Assembly: GCF_031846325.1 (NCBI RefSeq)
Contig: NZ_JAVRHZ010000009.1
Coordinates: 1 to 64,000 of the forward strand
Source: Patiriisocius_A hiemis
Lineage (GTDB): Bacteria > Bacteroidota > Bacteroidia > Flavobacteriales > Flavobacteriaceae
Length of the DNA stretch: 64,000 nt
Reading direction: 5' to 3'
Positions 34,394 through 42,923 of the stretch are shown here, piece after piece. The position numbers were made by a program, and so were the translations under genes. Numbering within the stretch: the stretch's first letter is position 1; each line of letters opens with the position of its first letter. Under the pieces are notes generated by a model. The model saw nothing but the letters and a program-made list of their open reading frames with translations, searched no databases and was not told the origin of the DNA.

Positions 34394-34708
34394 CTATAAT
34401 ACTTGATTCGATTTTTTAGAAAATCGTACTTTTTTACCATCTTCCATTCTATATCCTACTCGTGTAGCTTCTCCAGATTTTGGATCAATTAACGATAGGT
34501 TAGAAATATGAATTGGAGCTTCTTTTTCTGTAATTCCACCTTGAGGGTTTGCCGCACTAGGCTTCTCATGTTTCTTTACAGTATTTACTCCTTCTACGAT
34601 TGCTTTGTTTTTTTCAAAAAACACTCTCATCACTTTACCTTCAGAGCCTTTGTGCTCTCCAGCAGTAACTACTACTGTGTCTCCTGTTTTAATTTTAAGC
34701 TTTGCCAT
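34394..34708 (-). CDS. rplX: 50S ribosomal protein L24
   Basis: L24 is one of the two assembly-initiating proteins of the large subunit. The 104-residue product starts MAKLKIKTGDTVVVTAGEHK with a KOW motif (AGEHKGSEGKVMRVF) that binds 23S rRNA, then VEGVNTVKKHEKPSAANPQG. Length is normal. It lies 16 bases after rplN. Confidence 0.98.
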   Translation of the reverse strand: MAKLKIKTGDTVVVTAGEHKGSEGKVMRVFFEKNKAIVEGVNTVKKHEKPSAANPQGGITEKEAPIHISNLSLIDPKSGEATRVGYRMEDGKKVRFSKKSNQVL

Positions 34709-34724
34709 CTTACTAAGTTGTGTA

Positions 34725-35093
34725 TTAAAGCACCTCTGGTGCTAATGATACAATTTTCATGAATTGTTTATCACGAAGTTCTCTCGCAACAGGTCCAAAA
34801 ACACGTGTACCTCTCATTTCACCTTGCGGGTTCAATAATACACATGCATTATCATCAAAACGAATATATGATCCGTCTGGACGTCTTACTTCTTTTACGG
34901 TACGTACTACAACTGCTGTAGAAACGGCTCCTTTTTTAATATTTCCATTAGGAGTAGCTTCTTTTACAGTTACTACAATTTTATCTCCAATAGAAGCATA
35001 TCGTTTCTTTGTACCTCCCAACACTCTAATTGTTAGCACCTCTTTGGCACCTGTGTTGTCTGCTACTCTAAGTCTTGATTCTTGTTGTACCAT
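34725..35093 (-). CDS. rplN: 50S ribosomal protein L14
   Basis: L14 is at the subunit interface and forms bridges with 16S rRNA. The 122-residue product starts MVQQESRLRVADNTGAKEV, the near-invariant family start, and ends GTRVFGPVARELRDKQFMKI followed by VSLAPEVL. Length and motifs are standard. It is two bases after rpsQ. Confidence 0.98.
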   Translation of the reverse strand: MVQQESRLRVADNTGAKEVLTIRVLGGTKKRYASIGDKIVVTVKEATPNGNIKKGAVSTAVVVRTVKEVRRPDGSYIRFDDNACVLLNPQGEMRGTRVFGPVARELRDKQFMKIVSLAPEVL

Positions 35094-35095
35094 AA

Positions 35096-35356
35096 TTACT
35101 TCGCTCTTTCAATTATTTCTACTAATCTCCAACACTTAGTTTTACTCATAGGTCTTGTTTCCATGATCTTTACAGTATCACCTTCGTTGCAGTCGTTTTT
35201 CTCGTCGTGTGCTACGTATTTCTTCGTTTTTAATACGAATTTACCATACATAGGGTGCTTTACTTTTTTAACCTCACTTACAACAATAGACTTTTGCATT
35301 TTGTTGCTGGTTACTACACCTATACGTTCTTTTCTTAAGTTTCTTTTTATTTCCAT
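35096..35356 (-). CDS. rpsQ: 30S ribosomal protein S17
   Basis: S17 is a primary binding protein of the 16S 5' domain with an OB fold. The 86-residue product has RKERIGVVTSNKMQKSIVVS and HDEKNDCNEGDTVKIMETRP, the family signature, followed by SKTKCWRLVEIIERAK. It is 20 bases after rpmC. Confidence 0.98.
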   Translation of the reverse strand: MEIKRNLRKERIGVVTSNKMQKSIVVSEVKKVKHPMYGKFVLKTKKYVAHDEKNDCNEGDTVKIMETRPMSKTKCWRLVEIIERAK

Positions 35357-35376
35357 CTTTCAGCTTCGTACCGTTA

Positions 35377-35565
35377 TTATTCTTCTCTTTTTGTTAGTTC
35401 TGTCGCTATTCTAGCAATAGTTCTTCTATGAGACCTAAGCTGAATTGGATTTTCTAAAGGCGAAATAGTATGCGCCATTTTAAGATCAGAATATGCTTGT
35501 TTAGATTCTGCAAGTTTTTCTTGCAATTCTACTGTTGATGCTTCGTTTATTTCAGATTGTTTCAT
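35377..35565 (-). CDS. rpmC: 50S ribosomal protein L29
   Basis: L29 lies beside the exit tunnel near L23 and is part of the docking site for SRP and trigger factor. The 62-residue product is a helical hairpin (INEASTVELQEKLAESKQ, then RSHRRTIARIATELTKREE). Length is normal. It is 10 bases after rplP. Confidence 0.97.
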   Translation of the reverse strand: MKQSEINEASTVELQEKLAESKQAYSDLKMAHTISPLENPIQLRSHRRTIARIATELTKREE

Positions 35566-35575
35566 CTTTAAAATT

Positions 35576-35995
35576 TTAAGCTTGATAGTCTCTAGAAATT
35601 ATAAACTTTGTTTTTACTGGGAGTTTTTGAGCTGCAAGACGCAATGCCTCTTTTGCAGTATCCAAAGACACACCAGAAACTTCAAACAAGACTCTACCAG
35701 GTTTAACAACAGCTGCCCAATATTCTACAGCACCTTTACCTTTACCCATACGTACTTCAAGAGGTTTCTTTGTAATTGGTTTATCTGGAAATATCATAAT
35801 CCAGATAGAACCTTCTCTTTTCATGTAACGAGTTGCAGCAATACGTGCAGCTTCTATTTGACGAGCCGTTAAGAAATTTGAATCTAAAGACTTTATACCA
35901 AAGGTTCCGTATGATAATTGATTACCACGACCAGCATTACCTTTCATACGGCCTTTTTGTTGTTTACGGAACTTTGTTCTTTTAGGTTGTAACAT
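35576..35995 (-). CDS. rplP: 50S ribosomal protein L16
   Basis: L16 helps form the A site of the large subunit. The 139-residue product starts MLQPKRTKFRKQQKGRMKG and has the signatures IWIMIFPDKPITKKPLEVRM and GKGKGAVEYWAAVVKPGRVL. The arginine at the position of E. coli Arg81, which is hydroxylated there, appears to be the one in EVRMGKGKG. It is 20 bases after rpsC. Confidence 0.98.
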   Translation of the reverse strand: MLQPKRTKFRKQQKGRMKGNAGRGNQLSYGTFGIKSLDSNFLTARQIEAARIAATRYMKREGSIWIMIFPDKPITKKPLEVRMGKGKGAVEYWAAVVKPGRVLFEVSGVSLDTAKEALRLAAQKLPVKTKFIISRDYQA

Positions 35996-36015
35996 TGTTG
36001 ACTTTCTTTAAAAAA

Positions 36016-36738
36016 TTACTTTCTGTTATTACGACGTGATTTGTTTCCACCTCGACCAGAACCACCTTTTCCTCCTTTTTTGTCTAAACCAACTAGAGGA
36101 GAAAGCTCTCTTTTTCCATACACTTCACCTTTCATGATCCATACTTTAACACCTAGTCTACCATAAGTAGTATGTGCCTCAACTAAAGCATAGTCAATAT
36201 CGGCTCTAAAAGTTGATAAAGGAATACGACCTTCTTTGTAAGATTCACTACGTGCCATTTCTGCACCATTTAATCTTCCAGAGATTTGGATTTTAATCCC
36301 TTCTGCATTCATACGCATTGCAGCAGCGATAGCCATTTTTATTGCTCGACGGTAAGAGATTCTATTCTCAATTTGTCTTGCAATACTTGCTCCTACTAAA
36401 TGTGCATCAACTTCAGGTCTCTTAATCTCATGAATATTGATCTGTACTTCTTTACCTGTAATTTTTTTAAGCTCTTCTTTTAACTTGTCTACCTCTTGCC
36501 CTCCTTTACCAATAATGATACCTGGACGAGCTGTTGTGATAGTAACGGTTACAAGTTTAAGCGTACGCTCAATAATTACTCTTGACACACTAGCCTTACT
36601 TAAACGAGCGTGAACATATTTTCTAATCTTGTCGTCTTCGGCAAGTTTATCACCGTAGTCGTTACCTCCGTACCAGTTGGATTCCCATCCTCTAATGATA
36701 CCTAAGCGATTCCCGATTGGATTTGTCTTCTGTCCCAT
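36016..36738 (-). CDS. rpsC: 30S ribosomal protein S3
   Basis: S3 lines the mRNA entry tunnel and has helicase function with S4 and S5. The 240-residue protein has a KH domain (PGIIIGKGGQEVDKLKEEL, GxxG loop IGKGG) and the C-terminal domain with IKIQISGRLNGAEMARSE. The C-terminal tail is rich in Gly, Arg and Lys. The start MGQKTNPIGNRLGIIRGW is standard. It is 4 bases after rplV. Confidence 0.98.
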   Translation of the reverse strand: MGQKTNPIGNRLGIIRGWESNWYGGNDYGDKLAEDDKIRKYVHARLSKASVSRVIIERTLKLVTVTITTARPGIIIGKGGQEVDKLKEELKKITGKEVQINIHEIKRPEVDAHLVGASIARQIENRISYRRAIKMAIAAAMRMNAEGIKIQISGRLNGAEMARSESYKEGRIPLSTFRADIDYALVEAHTTYGRLGVKVWIMKGEVYGKRELSPLVGLDKKGGKGGSGRGGNKSRRNNRK

Positions 36739-36742
36739 TTAT

Positions 36743-37150
36743 TTAGCTTTGTGTGTTATCGTTAGCTCCAAGCACGACTGTTACGTGATTAGAACGTTTT
36801 CTAATTCTGTGCGCTCTACCTTGAGGTGCTGGACGAAGTCTTTTTAACATAGTCCCACCATCAACGCGAATTTCTTTTATAAATAGATCTGCATCCTCCA
36901 TAGAAGCATCTTCATTTTTTGCTTGCCAGTTGGCCATAGCAGATAAGACCAATTTTTCTAGTCTAATTGAAGCTTCTTTAGAGCTAAATCTTAAAATATT
37001 AAGCGCTTTTTCAACTTTTTCACCTCTAATTAAATCCGCCATTAAACGCATTTTTCTTGGTGATGTAGGGCAATTATTCAACTTAGCAAAATATTGTGTT
37101 TTTTTCGCCTCCTTGATTTGCTCTGCTCTTTCTCTTTTACGAACTCCCAT
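36743..37150 (-). CDS. rplV: 50S ribosomal protein L22
   Basis: L22 reaches into the exit tunnel with a long beta hairpin that affects macrolide action. The 135-residue product has NCPTSPRKMRLMADLIRGEK, and the hairpin region KEIRVDGGTMLKRLRPAPQG followed by RAHRIRKRSNHVTVVL. No deletion in the hairpin is evident. It is 6 bases after rpsS. Confidence 0.98.
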   Translation of the reverse strand: MGVRKRERAEQIKEAKKTQYFAKLNNCPTSPRKMRLMADLIRGEKVEKALNILRFSSKEASIRLEKLVLSAMANWQAKNEDASMEDADLFIKEIRVDGGTMLKRLRPAPQGRAHRIRKRSNHVTVVLGANDNTQS

Positions 37151-37156
37151 GGCTTA

Positions 37157-37435
37157 TTATTTTTTTCCTTTGTTTTTAGCACCTGCATGACCACGGAATG
37201 ATCTTGTTGGTGAAAATTCTCCTAATTTATGTCCTACCATGTTTTCAGTAACATATACTGGAACAAATTGACGTCCATTATGAACTGCAATGGTTTGCCC
37301 AACAAAATCTGGAGTAATCATAGACGCTCTAGACCAAGTCTTGATAACAGTCTTCTTATTAGCCTCAACATTTTGTTGTACTTTATTCTCTAATTTATAG
37401 TGAACGTAAGGTCCTTTTTTTAATGATCTTGCCAT
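37157..37435 (-). CDS. rpsS: 30S ribosomal protein S19
   Basis: S19 lies in the head of the small subunit with S13. The 92-residue product starts MARSLKKGPYVHYKLENKV and has the signature KTWSRASMITPDFVGQTIAV and HKLGEFSPTRSFRGHAG. Normal length. It is 3 bases after rplB. Confidence 0.98.
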   Translation of the reverse strand: MARSLKKGPYVHYKLENKVQQNVEANKKTVIKTWSRASMITPDFVGQTIAVHNGRQFVPVYVTENMVGHKLGEFSPTRSFRGHAGAKNKGKK

Positions 37436-37438
37436 AGC

Positions 37439-38263
37439 TTATTTCTTTCTACGTTCTATGATATATTTATTACTCGCTTTTGTTCTAGAACGTGTTCTGT
37501 AACCTTTTGCAGGTATACCGTTTCTAGATCTTGGGTGTCCACCAGAAGACTTCCCTTCTCCACCACCCATTGGGTGATCTACCGGGTTCATCACTACTGG
37601 TCTTGTACGTGGTCTTCTACCTAACCATCTTGTTCTACCTGCCTTACCAGATACTAACAATTGGTGGTCACTATTAGACACAGCACCTATTGTAGCCATA
37701 CATGTACTTAACACTAATCGTGTTTCTCCAGATGGTAATTTAATAGTTGCGTACTTTCCTTCTCTTGCCATTAATTGAGCAAACGCACCAGCACTACGTG
37801 CCATAACAGCACCTTGTCCGGGGTGTAACTCAATACAAGAAATGATGGTACCTAAAGGTATGTTTGCTAGTTTCATTGCGTTTCCAATTTCTGGAGCTAC
37901 GCTATCGCCTGAGACGATATTTTGACCAACTTGAAGACCATTTTGAGCAATTACATAACGCTTTTCACCATCTTGATAGTTTACTAACGCTATAAAAGCC
38001 GTACGGTTTGGATCGTATTCTATTGTGGCAACAGTAGCAGGAATTCCAGCTTTGTCACGCTTAAAATCGATAATTCGATATTTCTTCTTATGACCACCAC
38101 CTATGTAGCGCATGGTCATTTTACCTTGACTGTTTCTACCTCCAGATCTTTTATTCGGAACGAGTAAACTCTTTTCCGGCTTATCAGTTGTAATGGCGTC
38201 AAATCCATTTACAACTCTAAAACGCTGACCTGGGGTGATTGGTTTTAATTTTCTTACTGACAT
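37439..38263 (-). CDS. rplB: 50S ribosomal protein L2, with Met at the conserved His229 position
   Basis: L2 supports subunit association, tRNA binding and the peptidyl transferase region. The 274-residue protein has an OB and SH3-like fold with HKKKYRIIDFKRDKAGIPA, GRTRWLGRRPRTRPVVMNP and the glycine-rich GGGEGKSSGGHPRSR. The universal motif DHPHGGGEG of E. coli reads DHPMGGGEG here (residues 229-237), so the histidine equivalent to His229 is Met232. I recall the same change in other Bacteroidota. It is 25 bases after rplW. Confidence 0.98.
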   Translation of the reverse strand: MSVRKLKPITPGQRFRVVNGFDAITTDKPEKSLLVPNKRSGGRNSQGKMTMRYIGGGHKKKYRIIDFKRDKAGIPATVATIEYDPNRTAFIALVNYQDGEKRYVIAQNGLQVGQNIVSGDSVAPEIGNAMKLANIPLGTIISCIELHPGQGAVMARSAGAFAQLMAREGKYATIKLPSGETRLVLSTCMATIGAVSNSDHQLLVSGKAGRTRWLGRRPRTRPVVMNPVDHPMGGGEGKSSGGHPRSRNGIPAKGYRTRSRTKASNKYIIERRKK

Positions 38264-38288
38264 TTTTGTCTAATTAATATCTAATTTC

Positions 38289-38579
38289 TTAGATGTTATT
38301 GTAAAAATCAATTGTATCACCTTCCGCCACCTGTACAATTGCCTTTTTATAGGCATTTGTTTTACCAGTTTGAATACCCGTTTTTGTATAACGAGTTTTT
38401 CTATCAGGGCGGACATTTAATGTGCGAACTTTTTCAACAGAAACTCCGTAAGTGGTTTCAACCGCTTTCTTGATTTCTATCTTATTCGCCTTTGGGTTTA
38501 CTACAAAACCGTAACGGTTTTTAAGCTCTGCATCAGCAGTTGCTTTTTCTGTAATAATAGGTTTAATTAAGATGCTCAT
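38289..38579 (-). CDS. rplW: 50S ribosomal protein L23
   Basis: L23 sits at the tunnel exit and docks trigger factor and SRP. The 96-residue product has the start MSILIKPIITEKATADAEL, NRYGFVVNPKANKIEIKKAV (the extended loop region), and VRTLNVRPDRKTRYTK. Normal for the phylum. It is 7 bases after rplD. Confidence 0.98.
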   Translation of the reverse strand: MSILIKPIITEKATADAELKNRYGFVVNPKANKIEIKKAVETTYGVSVEKVRTLNVRPDRKTRYTKTGIQTGKTNAYKKAIVQVAEGDTIDFYNNI

Positions 38580-38586
38580 CTTGTTT

Positions 38587-39216
38587 CTATTTACTTAAGT
38601 TTGTTTCAATTCCTTCCAAAGAACCTTCAAATAACACAACGTTATTTGCATTCATAATTTTATAAGTACTTAATTCTGAGTTTGTTACAACTTCTGTACC
38701 TTTCAAATTGCGAGACGACAAATATACATTATTATTTGACTCACCCAACACAAATAAAGATTTTTTGTTTTCTAGTCCTAAAGTTTTTAAAACTGAAGTA
38801 AAATCTTTTGTTTTTGGTGACTCAAAATTGAAGTCTTCTACTACCATTATTGCCTTATCATTTGCTTTCATGCTTAAAGCAGATTTTCTAGCTAATCTTT
38901 TCAAATTTTTGTTTAATTTGAATGAGTAGTTTCTTGGTCTTGGTCCAAACATACGACCTCCACCTTTAAAAAGCCCAGACTTGATACTACCTGCTCTGGC
39001 AGTACCTGTTCCTTTTTGCTTTTTTATCTTTCTAGTAGAACCTGTAATTTCAGCACGCTCTTTTGCTTTATGCGTTCCTTGACGCTTATTTGCCAAGAAT
39101 TGTTTTACATCAAGGTAAACAGCGTGATTGTTAGGCTCAATACCATACACATCTTTAGAAAGTTCTACCTTTCTACCTGTGTCTTTTCCGTTTTTATCTA
39201 ATACAGCTACCTTCAT
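38587..39216 (-). CDS. rplD: 50S ribosomal protein L4
   Basis: L4 has a globular part and a long loop in the exit tunnel. The 209-residue product has the loop region RAEITGSTRKIKKQKGTGTA, the family signature GLFKGGGRMFGPRPRNYSFK, and a normal C-terminal domain. In E. coli L4 also represses the S10 operon through a leader RNA; here the leader-like sequence lies before rplC. Its ATG overlaps the rplC stop by one base. Confidence 0.98.
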   Translation of the reverse strand: MKVAVLDKNGKDTGRKVELSKDVYGIEPNNHAVYLDVKQFLANKRQGTHKAKERAEITGSTRKIKKQKGTGTARAGSIKSGLFKGGGRMFGPRPRNYSFKLNKNLKRLARKSALSMKANDKAIMVVEDFNFESPKTKDFTSVLKTLGLENKKSLFVLGESNNNVYLSSRNLKGTEVVTNSELSTYKIMNANNVVLFEGSLEGIETNLSK

Positions 39217-39827
39217 TATTTCTGAATCATTACATAAGCGTTTTTGTGACCTGGCACACAGCCTTTCACAACAAGTAGGTTTTTATCTGCGACTACTTTT
39301 AACACTTTTAAGTTTTGTACTTTCACTTTTTCATTCCCCATTTGTCCAGCCATACGCATTCCTTTAAATACTCTCGCAGGATACGATGCTGCACCAATAG
39401 AACCTGGCGCTCTTAAACGGTTATGTTGACCGTGAGTAGCTTGACCTACACCACCAAAACCGTGACGTTTAACTACCCCTTGAAAACCTTTACCTTTACT
39501 AGTTCCAGAAACATCTACAAACTCGCCTTCAGCAAAGTGATCTACTGTGATAGTATCACCTAATTTATACTCCTCTTCAAATCCTTGGAATTCGGCGACT
39601 TTACGTTTTGCAACGGTTCCTGCTTTTTTCGCATGGCCTTCGGCAGCTTTATTAGCAGTCTTTTTGTCATCGAAACCAAGTTGAAGAGCTTCATACCCGT
39701 CAACCTCTTCGGTTCTGACTTGGGTAACAACACAAGGGCCTGCCTCTATAACAGTACAAGGAATATTCTTTCCTTTCTCGTCAAAGATGCTGGTCATCCC
39801 TATCTTTTTTCCAATTAACCCAGACAT
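39216..39827 (-). CDS. rplC: 50S ribosomal protein L3
   Basis: L3 is an assembly initiator near the peptidyl transferase centre. The 203-residue product starts MSGLIGKKIGMTSIFDEKGK and has the loop region GFQGVVKRHGFGGVGQATHG followed by RAPGSIGAASYPARVFKGMR and MAGQMGNEKVKVQNL. It follows a 144-base gap with two hairpins, the longest non-coding stretch inside the cluster, and so may start a separately controlled segment. Confidence 0.98.
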   Translation of the reverse strand: MSGLIGKKIGMTSIFDEKGKNIPCTVIEAGPCVVTQVRTEEVDGYEALQLGFDDKKTANKAAEGHAKKAGTVAKRKVAEFQGFEEEYKLGDTITVDHFAEGEFVDVSGTSKGKGFQGVVKRHGFGGVGQATHGQHNRLRAPGSIGAASYPARVFKGMRMAGQMGNEKVKVQNLKVLKVVADKNLLVVKGCVPGHKNAYVMIQK

Positions 39828-39971
39828 ATTTAATTATTTATTGATTATTAATTTTTTTGTTTAAAATAAACGGGGTCAAAATAAATTCGACCCCGAATGT
39901 TATTTTGTTTTCCGTTTTTCCCTTGCTTACAAGCTTAGGACATGTCTTCCGAAATAAATTCGGAATTGTAA
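39828..39971 (-). promoter_or_regulatory. Possible attenuator leader between rpsJ and rplC
   Basis: On the minus strand the gap holds hairpin 1, TTCCGAA-TTTAT-TTCGGAA (39947-39965), and hairpin 2, CGGGGTC-11 bases-GACCCCG (39871-39895), followed by GTTTATTTT, which resembles a weak terminator. Both contain CGAATTTATTT. A smaller alternative fold, ATTCG-GGGT-CGAAT, uses the left arm of hairpin 2 and would exclude it. This arrangement is what an attenuator would look like. Function is an inference. Confidence 0.5.
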
Positions 39972-40277
39972 TTATACTTTAATCTCTACTTCAACACCAC
40001 TTGGTAACTCTAATTTCATTAGAGCATCAATTGTTTTTGAAGAAGAACTGTATATATCCAATAATCTCTTGTAAGAGCTTAATTGGAATTGTTCTCTACT
40101 CTTTTTGTTAACGTGTGGAGAACGTAATACAGTAAATATCTTTTTGTGGGTTGGTAACGGGATTGGTCCTGTTACTACTGCACCAGTACTTTTTACAGTT
40201 TTTACAATCTTTTCAGCAGATTTGTCCACTAAATTGTGATCGTAAGATTTTAATTTAATTCTTATTTTTTGACTCAT
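39972..40277 (-). CDS. rpsJ: 30S ribosomal protein S10
   Basis: S10 is a head protein of the small subunit that also acts as NusE in antitermination. The 101-residue product starts MSQKIRIKLKSYDHNLVDKS and has the signature GPIPLPTHKKIFTVLRSPHV followed by NKKSREQFQLSSYKRLL. It lies 11 bases after fusA; tuf, which sits between them in many bacteria, is absent. Confidence 0.98.
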   Translation of the reverse strand: MSQKIRIKLKSYDHNLVDKSAEKIVKTVKSTGAVVTGPIPLPTHKKIFTVLRSPHVNKKSREQFQLSSYKRLLDIYSSSSKTIDALMKLELPSGVEVEIKV

Positions 40278-40288
40278 TGCTGAAATTG

Positions 40289-42421
40289 TTAAACGTTAGC
40301 GGTTCCTCTTGCTGCAGCGATTACTTCTTCAGATATATTTGAAGGGGTTTCTGCATAATGAGAGAATTCCATTGTTGATGTTGCACGACCTGATGAAAGT
40401 GTTCTTAATGTAGTTACATAACCAAACATTTCAGAAAGTGGTACTGTTGCTTTTACAGCTTTTGCACCTGCACGATCACTCATGTCACTTACTTGACCAC
40501 GACGACGGTTTAAATCCCCTACAATATCACCCATGTTTTCTTCTGGAGTTAACACTTCCAGTTTCATTATAGGCTCCATAATTACTGCTTTTGCAGCCTT
40601 TGCAGCATTTTTAAATCCTAATTTTGCAGCCAATTCGAAAGATAATTGATCTGAATCCACATCATGGTATGATCCATCTGTCAATGTTACTTTCATAGCA
40701 TCTACTTCATATCCAGCTAATGGACCATTTTTCATTGCCTCTTTAAATCCTTTCTCTACAGATGGGATAAATTCTTTAGGAACATTACCTCCTTTAATTT
40801 CAGAAACAAACTCTAATCCTTCTTTTCCTTCTTCTGCTGGTTCTAATGTAAATACGATATCTGCGAATTTACCACGACCACCAGACTGCTTCTTATAAAC
40901 TTCTCTATGTTGCGCTACTCTTGTTACAGCTTCTTTGTACTCAACTTGAGGCTGCCCTTGATTTACTTCAACCTTAAACTCACGTCTAAGACGGTCTACA
41001 ATAATATCTAAGTGAAGCTCACCCATTCCTGAAATAATAGTTTGTCCAGAAGCTTCATCTGTACGCACTTGGAATGTAGGATCTTCTTCGGCAAGTTTTG
41101 CCAAAGACATACCTAATTTATCTACATCTGCCTTAGTTTTAGGCTCAACAGCGATACCAATTACAGGATCTGGAAAGTCCATTGACTCTAACACGATAGG
41201 ATGTTTTTCATCAGACATAGTATCTCCCGTCTTAATATCTTTAAATCCTACTGCAGCCCCAATATCACCAGCTTCGATATAATCGATTGCATTTTGCTTA
41301 TTAGAGTGCATTTGGTAGATACGAGAAATACGTTCTTTCTTACCTGAACGATTGTTCAAAATGTAAGAACCTGCATCGAGACGACCAGAGTATGCGCGGA
41401 AGAATGCTAAACGACCAACAAATGGGTCTGTAGCAATTTTAAACGCTAAAGCAGCAAATGGCTCCTTTACATCTGGTTTACGTAATTCCTCTTGTTCTGT
41501 ATCTGGATTAACACCTACAATACCTTCTTTATCTGTTGGAGAAGGTAAGTAACGACAAACCGCATCTAATAAAAATTGCACTCCTTTGTTTTTAAACGCA
41601 GAACCACAAACCATTGGAATGATAGACATATCCATTACGGCAGCTCTAAGTGCAGCATGCACTTCGTCTTCAGTAATTGATTCTTCATCCTCCATATATT
41701 TTTCTAGAAGGTTTTCATCATAAGCAGCAACTTCTTCAATAAGTTTTCCTCTTAATTCTGCAGCTTCTGCTTTTAACTCTTCTGGAATATCAATAACATC
41801 AAAAGTTGCCCCTTGTGTTTCATCATGCCAAACTATAGCACGATTCTTTACTAAATCAACAATACCTTTAAAGTCTGCTTCATCACCAATATTCATTACA
41901 ATTGGTACTGCATTAGACTTCAACATATCTTTTACCTGTTGACATACAGCCATAAAGTTAGATCCTTGACGGTCCATTTTGTTAACAAAACCTATTCTAG
42001 GAACTTTATAGTTATCTGCTAATCTCCAGTTAGTTTCAGATTGTGGCTCAACACCATCAACAGCACTAAATAAGAACACCAAACCATCAAGTACACGTAA
42101 TGACCTGTTTACCTCTACAGTAAAGTCTACGTGACCAGGGGTATCAATAATATTAAAGTGGTAATCTTTAGTATCTGGAGTTGGTTGTGCATTTTCTAAT
42201 GGAAATCTCCATGTACAAGTTGTTGCAGCAGAAGTAATTGTAATACCTCTTTCCTGCTCTTGCTCCATCCAGTCCATAGTTGCCGCACCATCATGTACCT
42301 CACCAATTTTGTGGCTTACTCCTGTGTAGTAAAGAATACGTTCTGTTGTGGTTGTTTTTCCAGCATCAATATGTGCTGCAATACCTATATTTCTTGTAAA
42401 TTTTAAATCTCTTTGTGCCAT
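40289..42421 (-). CDS. fusA: Elongation factor G
   Basis: EF-G drives translocation with GTP hydrolysis. The 710-residue protein has the G domain motifs AHIDAGKTTTTERIL (P loop), RGITITSAATTC (switch I), DTPGHVDF (G3) and NKMDRQG (G4), followed by domains II to V, with GMGELHLDIIVDRLRREF in domain III and GYVTTLRTLSSGRATSTMEF in domain V. It is full length and shows no sign of being a paralogue such as EF-G2. It is 3 bases after rpsG. Confidence 0.98.
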   Translation of the reverse strand: MAQRDLKFTRNIGIAAHIDAGKTTTTERILYYTGVSHKIGEVHDGAATMDWMEQEQERGITITSAATTCTWRFPLENAQPTPDTKDYHFNIIDTPGHVDFTVEVNRSLRVLDGLVFLFSAVDGVEPQSETNWRLADNYKVPRIGFVNKMDRQGSNFMAVCQQVKDMLKSNAVPIVMNIGDEADFKGIVDLVKNRAIVWHDETQGATFDVIDIPEELKAEAAELRGKLIEEVAAYDENLLEKYMEDEESITEDEVHAALRAAVMDMSIIPMVCGSAFKNKGVQFLLDAVCRYLPSPTDKEGIVGVNPDTEQEELRKPDVKEPFAALAFKIATDPFVGRLAFFRAYSGRLDAGSYILNNRSGKKERISRIYQMHSNKQNAIDYIEAGDIGAAVGFKDIKTGDTMSDEKHPIVLESMDFPDPVIGIAVEPKTKADVDKLGMSLAKLAEEDPTFQVRTDEASGQTIISGMGELHLDIIVDRLRREFKVEVNQGQPQVEYKEAVTRVAQHREVYKKQSGGRGKFADIVFTLEPAEEGKEGLEFVSEIKGGNVPKEFIPSVEKGFKEAMKNGPLAGYEVDAMKVTLTDGSYHDVDSDQLSFELAAKLGFKNAAKAAKAVIMEPIMKLEVLTPEENMGDIVGDLNRRRGQVSDMSDRAGAKAVKATVPLSEMFGYVTTLRTLSSGRATSTMEFSHYAETPSNISEEVIAAARGTANV

Positions 42422-42424
42422 TTT

Positions 42425-42901
42425 TTAAAATCTGAAATGTGAGAATGCTTTATTTGCTTCGGCCATTTTGTGAGTATCTACTCTCTTTTTAACGGCTGCG
42501 CCTTCTTCTTTAGCAGCTGCAAGAATTTCTGCAGCAAGTTTTTGAGCCATAGACTTTTCATTTCTCTTACGCGCGAACATAATTAACCACTTCATAGCAG
42601 TAGAAATTTTACGGTCTGGTCTTATTTGCATTGGAATCTGGAATGTAGCTCCACCCACTCTTCTACTTCTAACTTCTACATGAGGCATTACATTTGATAA
42701 TGCATCTTTCCAAGTTTCTAATGCTGTTTTTTCTTCGTCTGTTTTCTTTTCATCTACAATATCAATTGCATCGTAGAATACTTTAAAAGCCACCGATTTC
42801 TTTCCATCCCACATCATGTTATTTACAAAACGTGTTACCAATTGGTCGTTAAACCTTGGATCTGGCAAAAGCGGTCTTTTTTTGGCTTGTCTTTTTCTCA
42901 T
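42425..42901 (-). CDS. rpsG: 30S ribosomal protein S7
   Basis: S7 starts assembly of the 30S head and contacts mRNA at the E site. The 158-residue product starts MRKRQAKKRPLLPDPRFNDQ and has the signature MPHVEVRSRRVGGATFQIPM and RPDRKISTAMKWLI. Its length is normal. It is 22 bases after rpsL. Confidence 0.98.
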   Translation of the reverse strand: MRKRQAKKRPLLPDPRFNDQLVTRFVNNMMWDGKKSVAFKVFYDAIDIVDEKKTDEEKTALETWKDALSNVMPHVEVRSRRVGGATFQIPMQIRPDRKISTAMKWLIMFARKRNEKSMAQKLAAEILAAAKEEGAAVKKRVDTHKMAEANKAFSHFRF

Positions 42902-42923
42902 GTCTTCTTCTTAAAGTTTTAAA

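Noticed and set aside
40277..40289. Lost tuf gene between fusA and rpsJ
   Set aside because: The gap is only 11 bases with no remnant; in Bacteroidota tuf is commonly located elsewhere, so this is a lineage trait and not a deletion in this strain.
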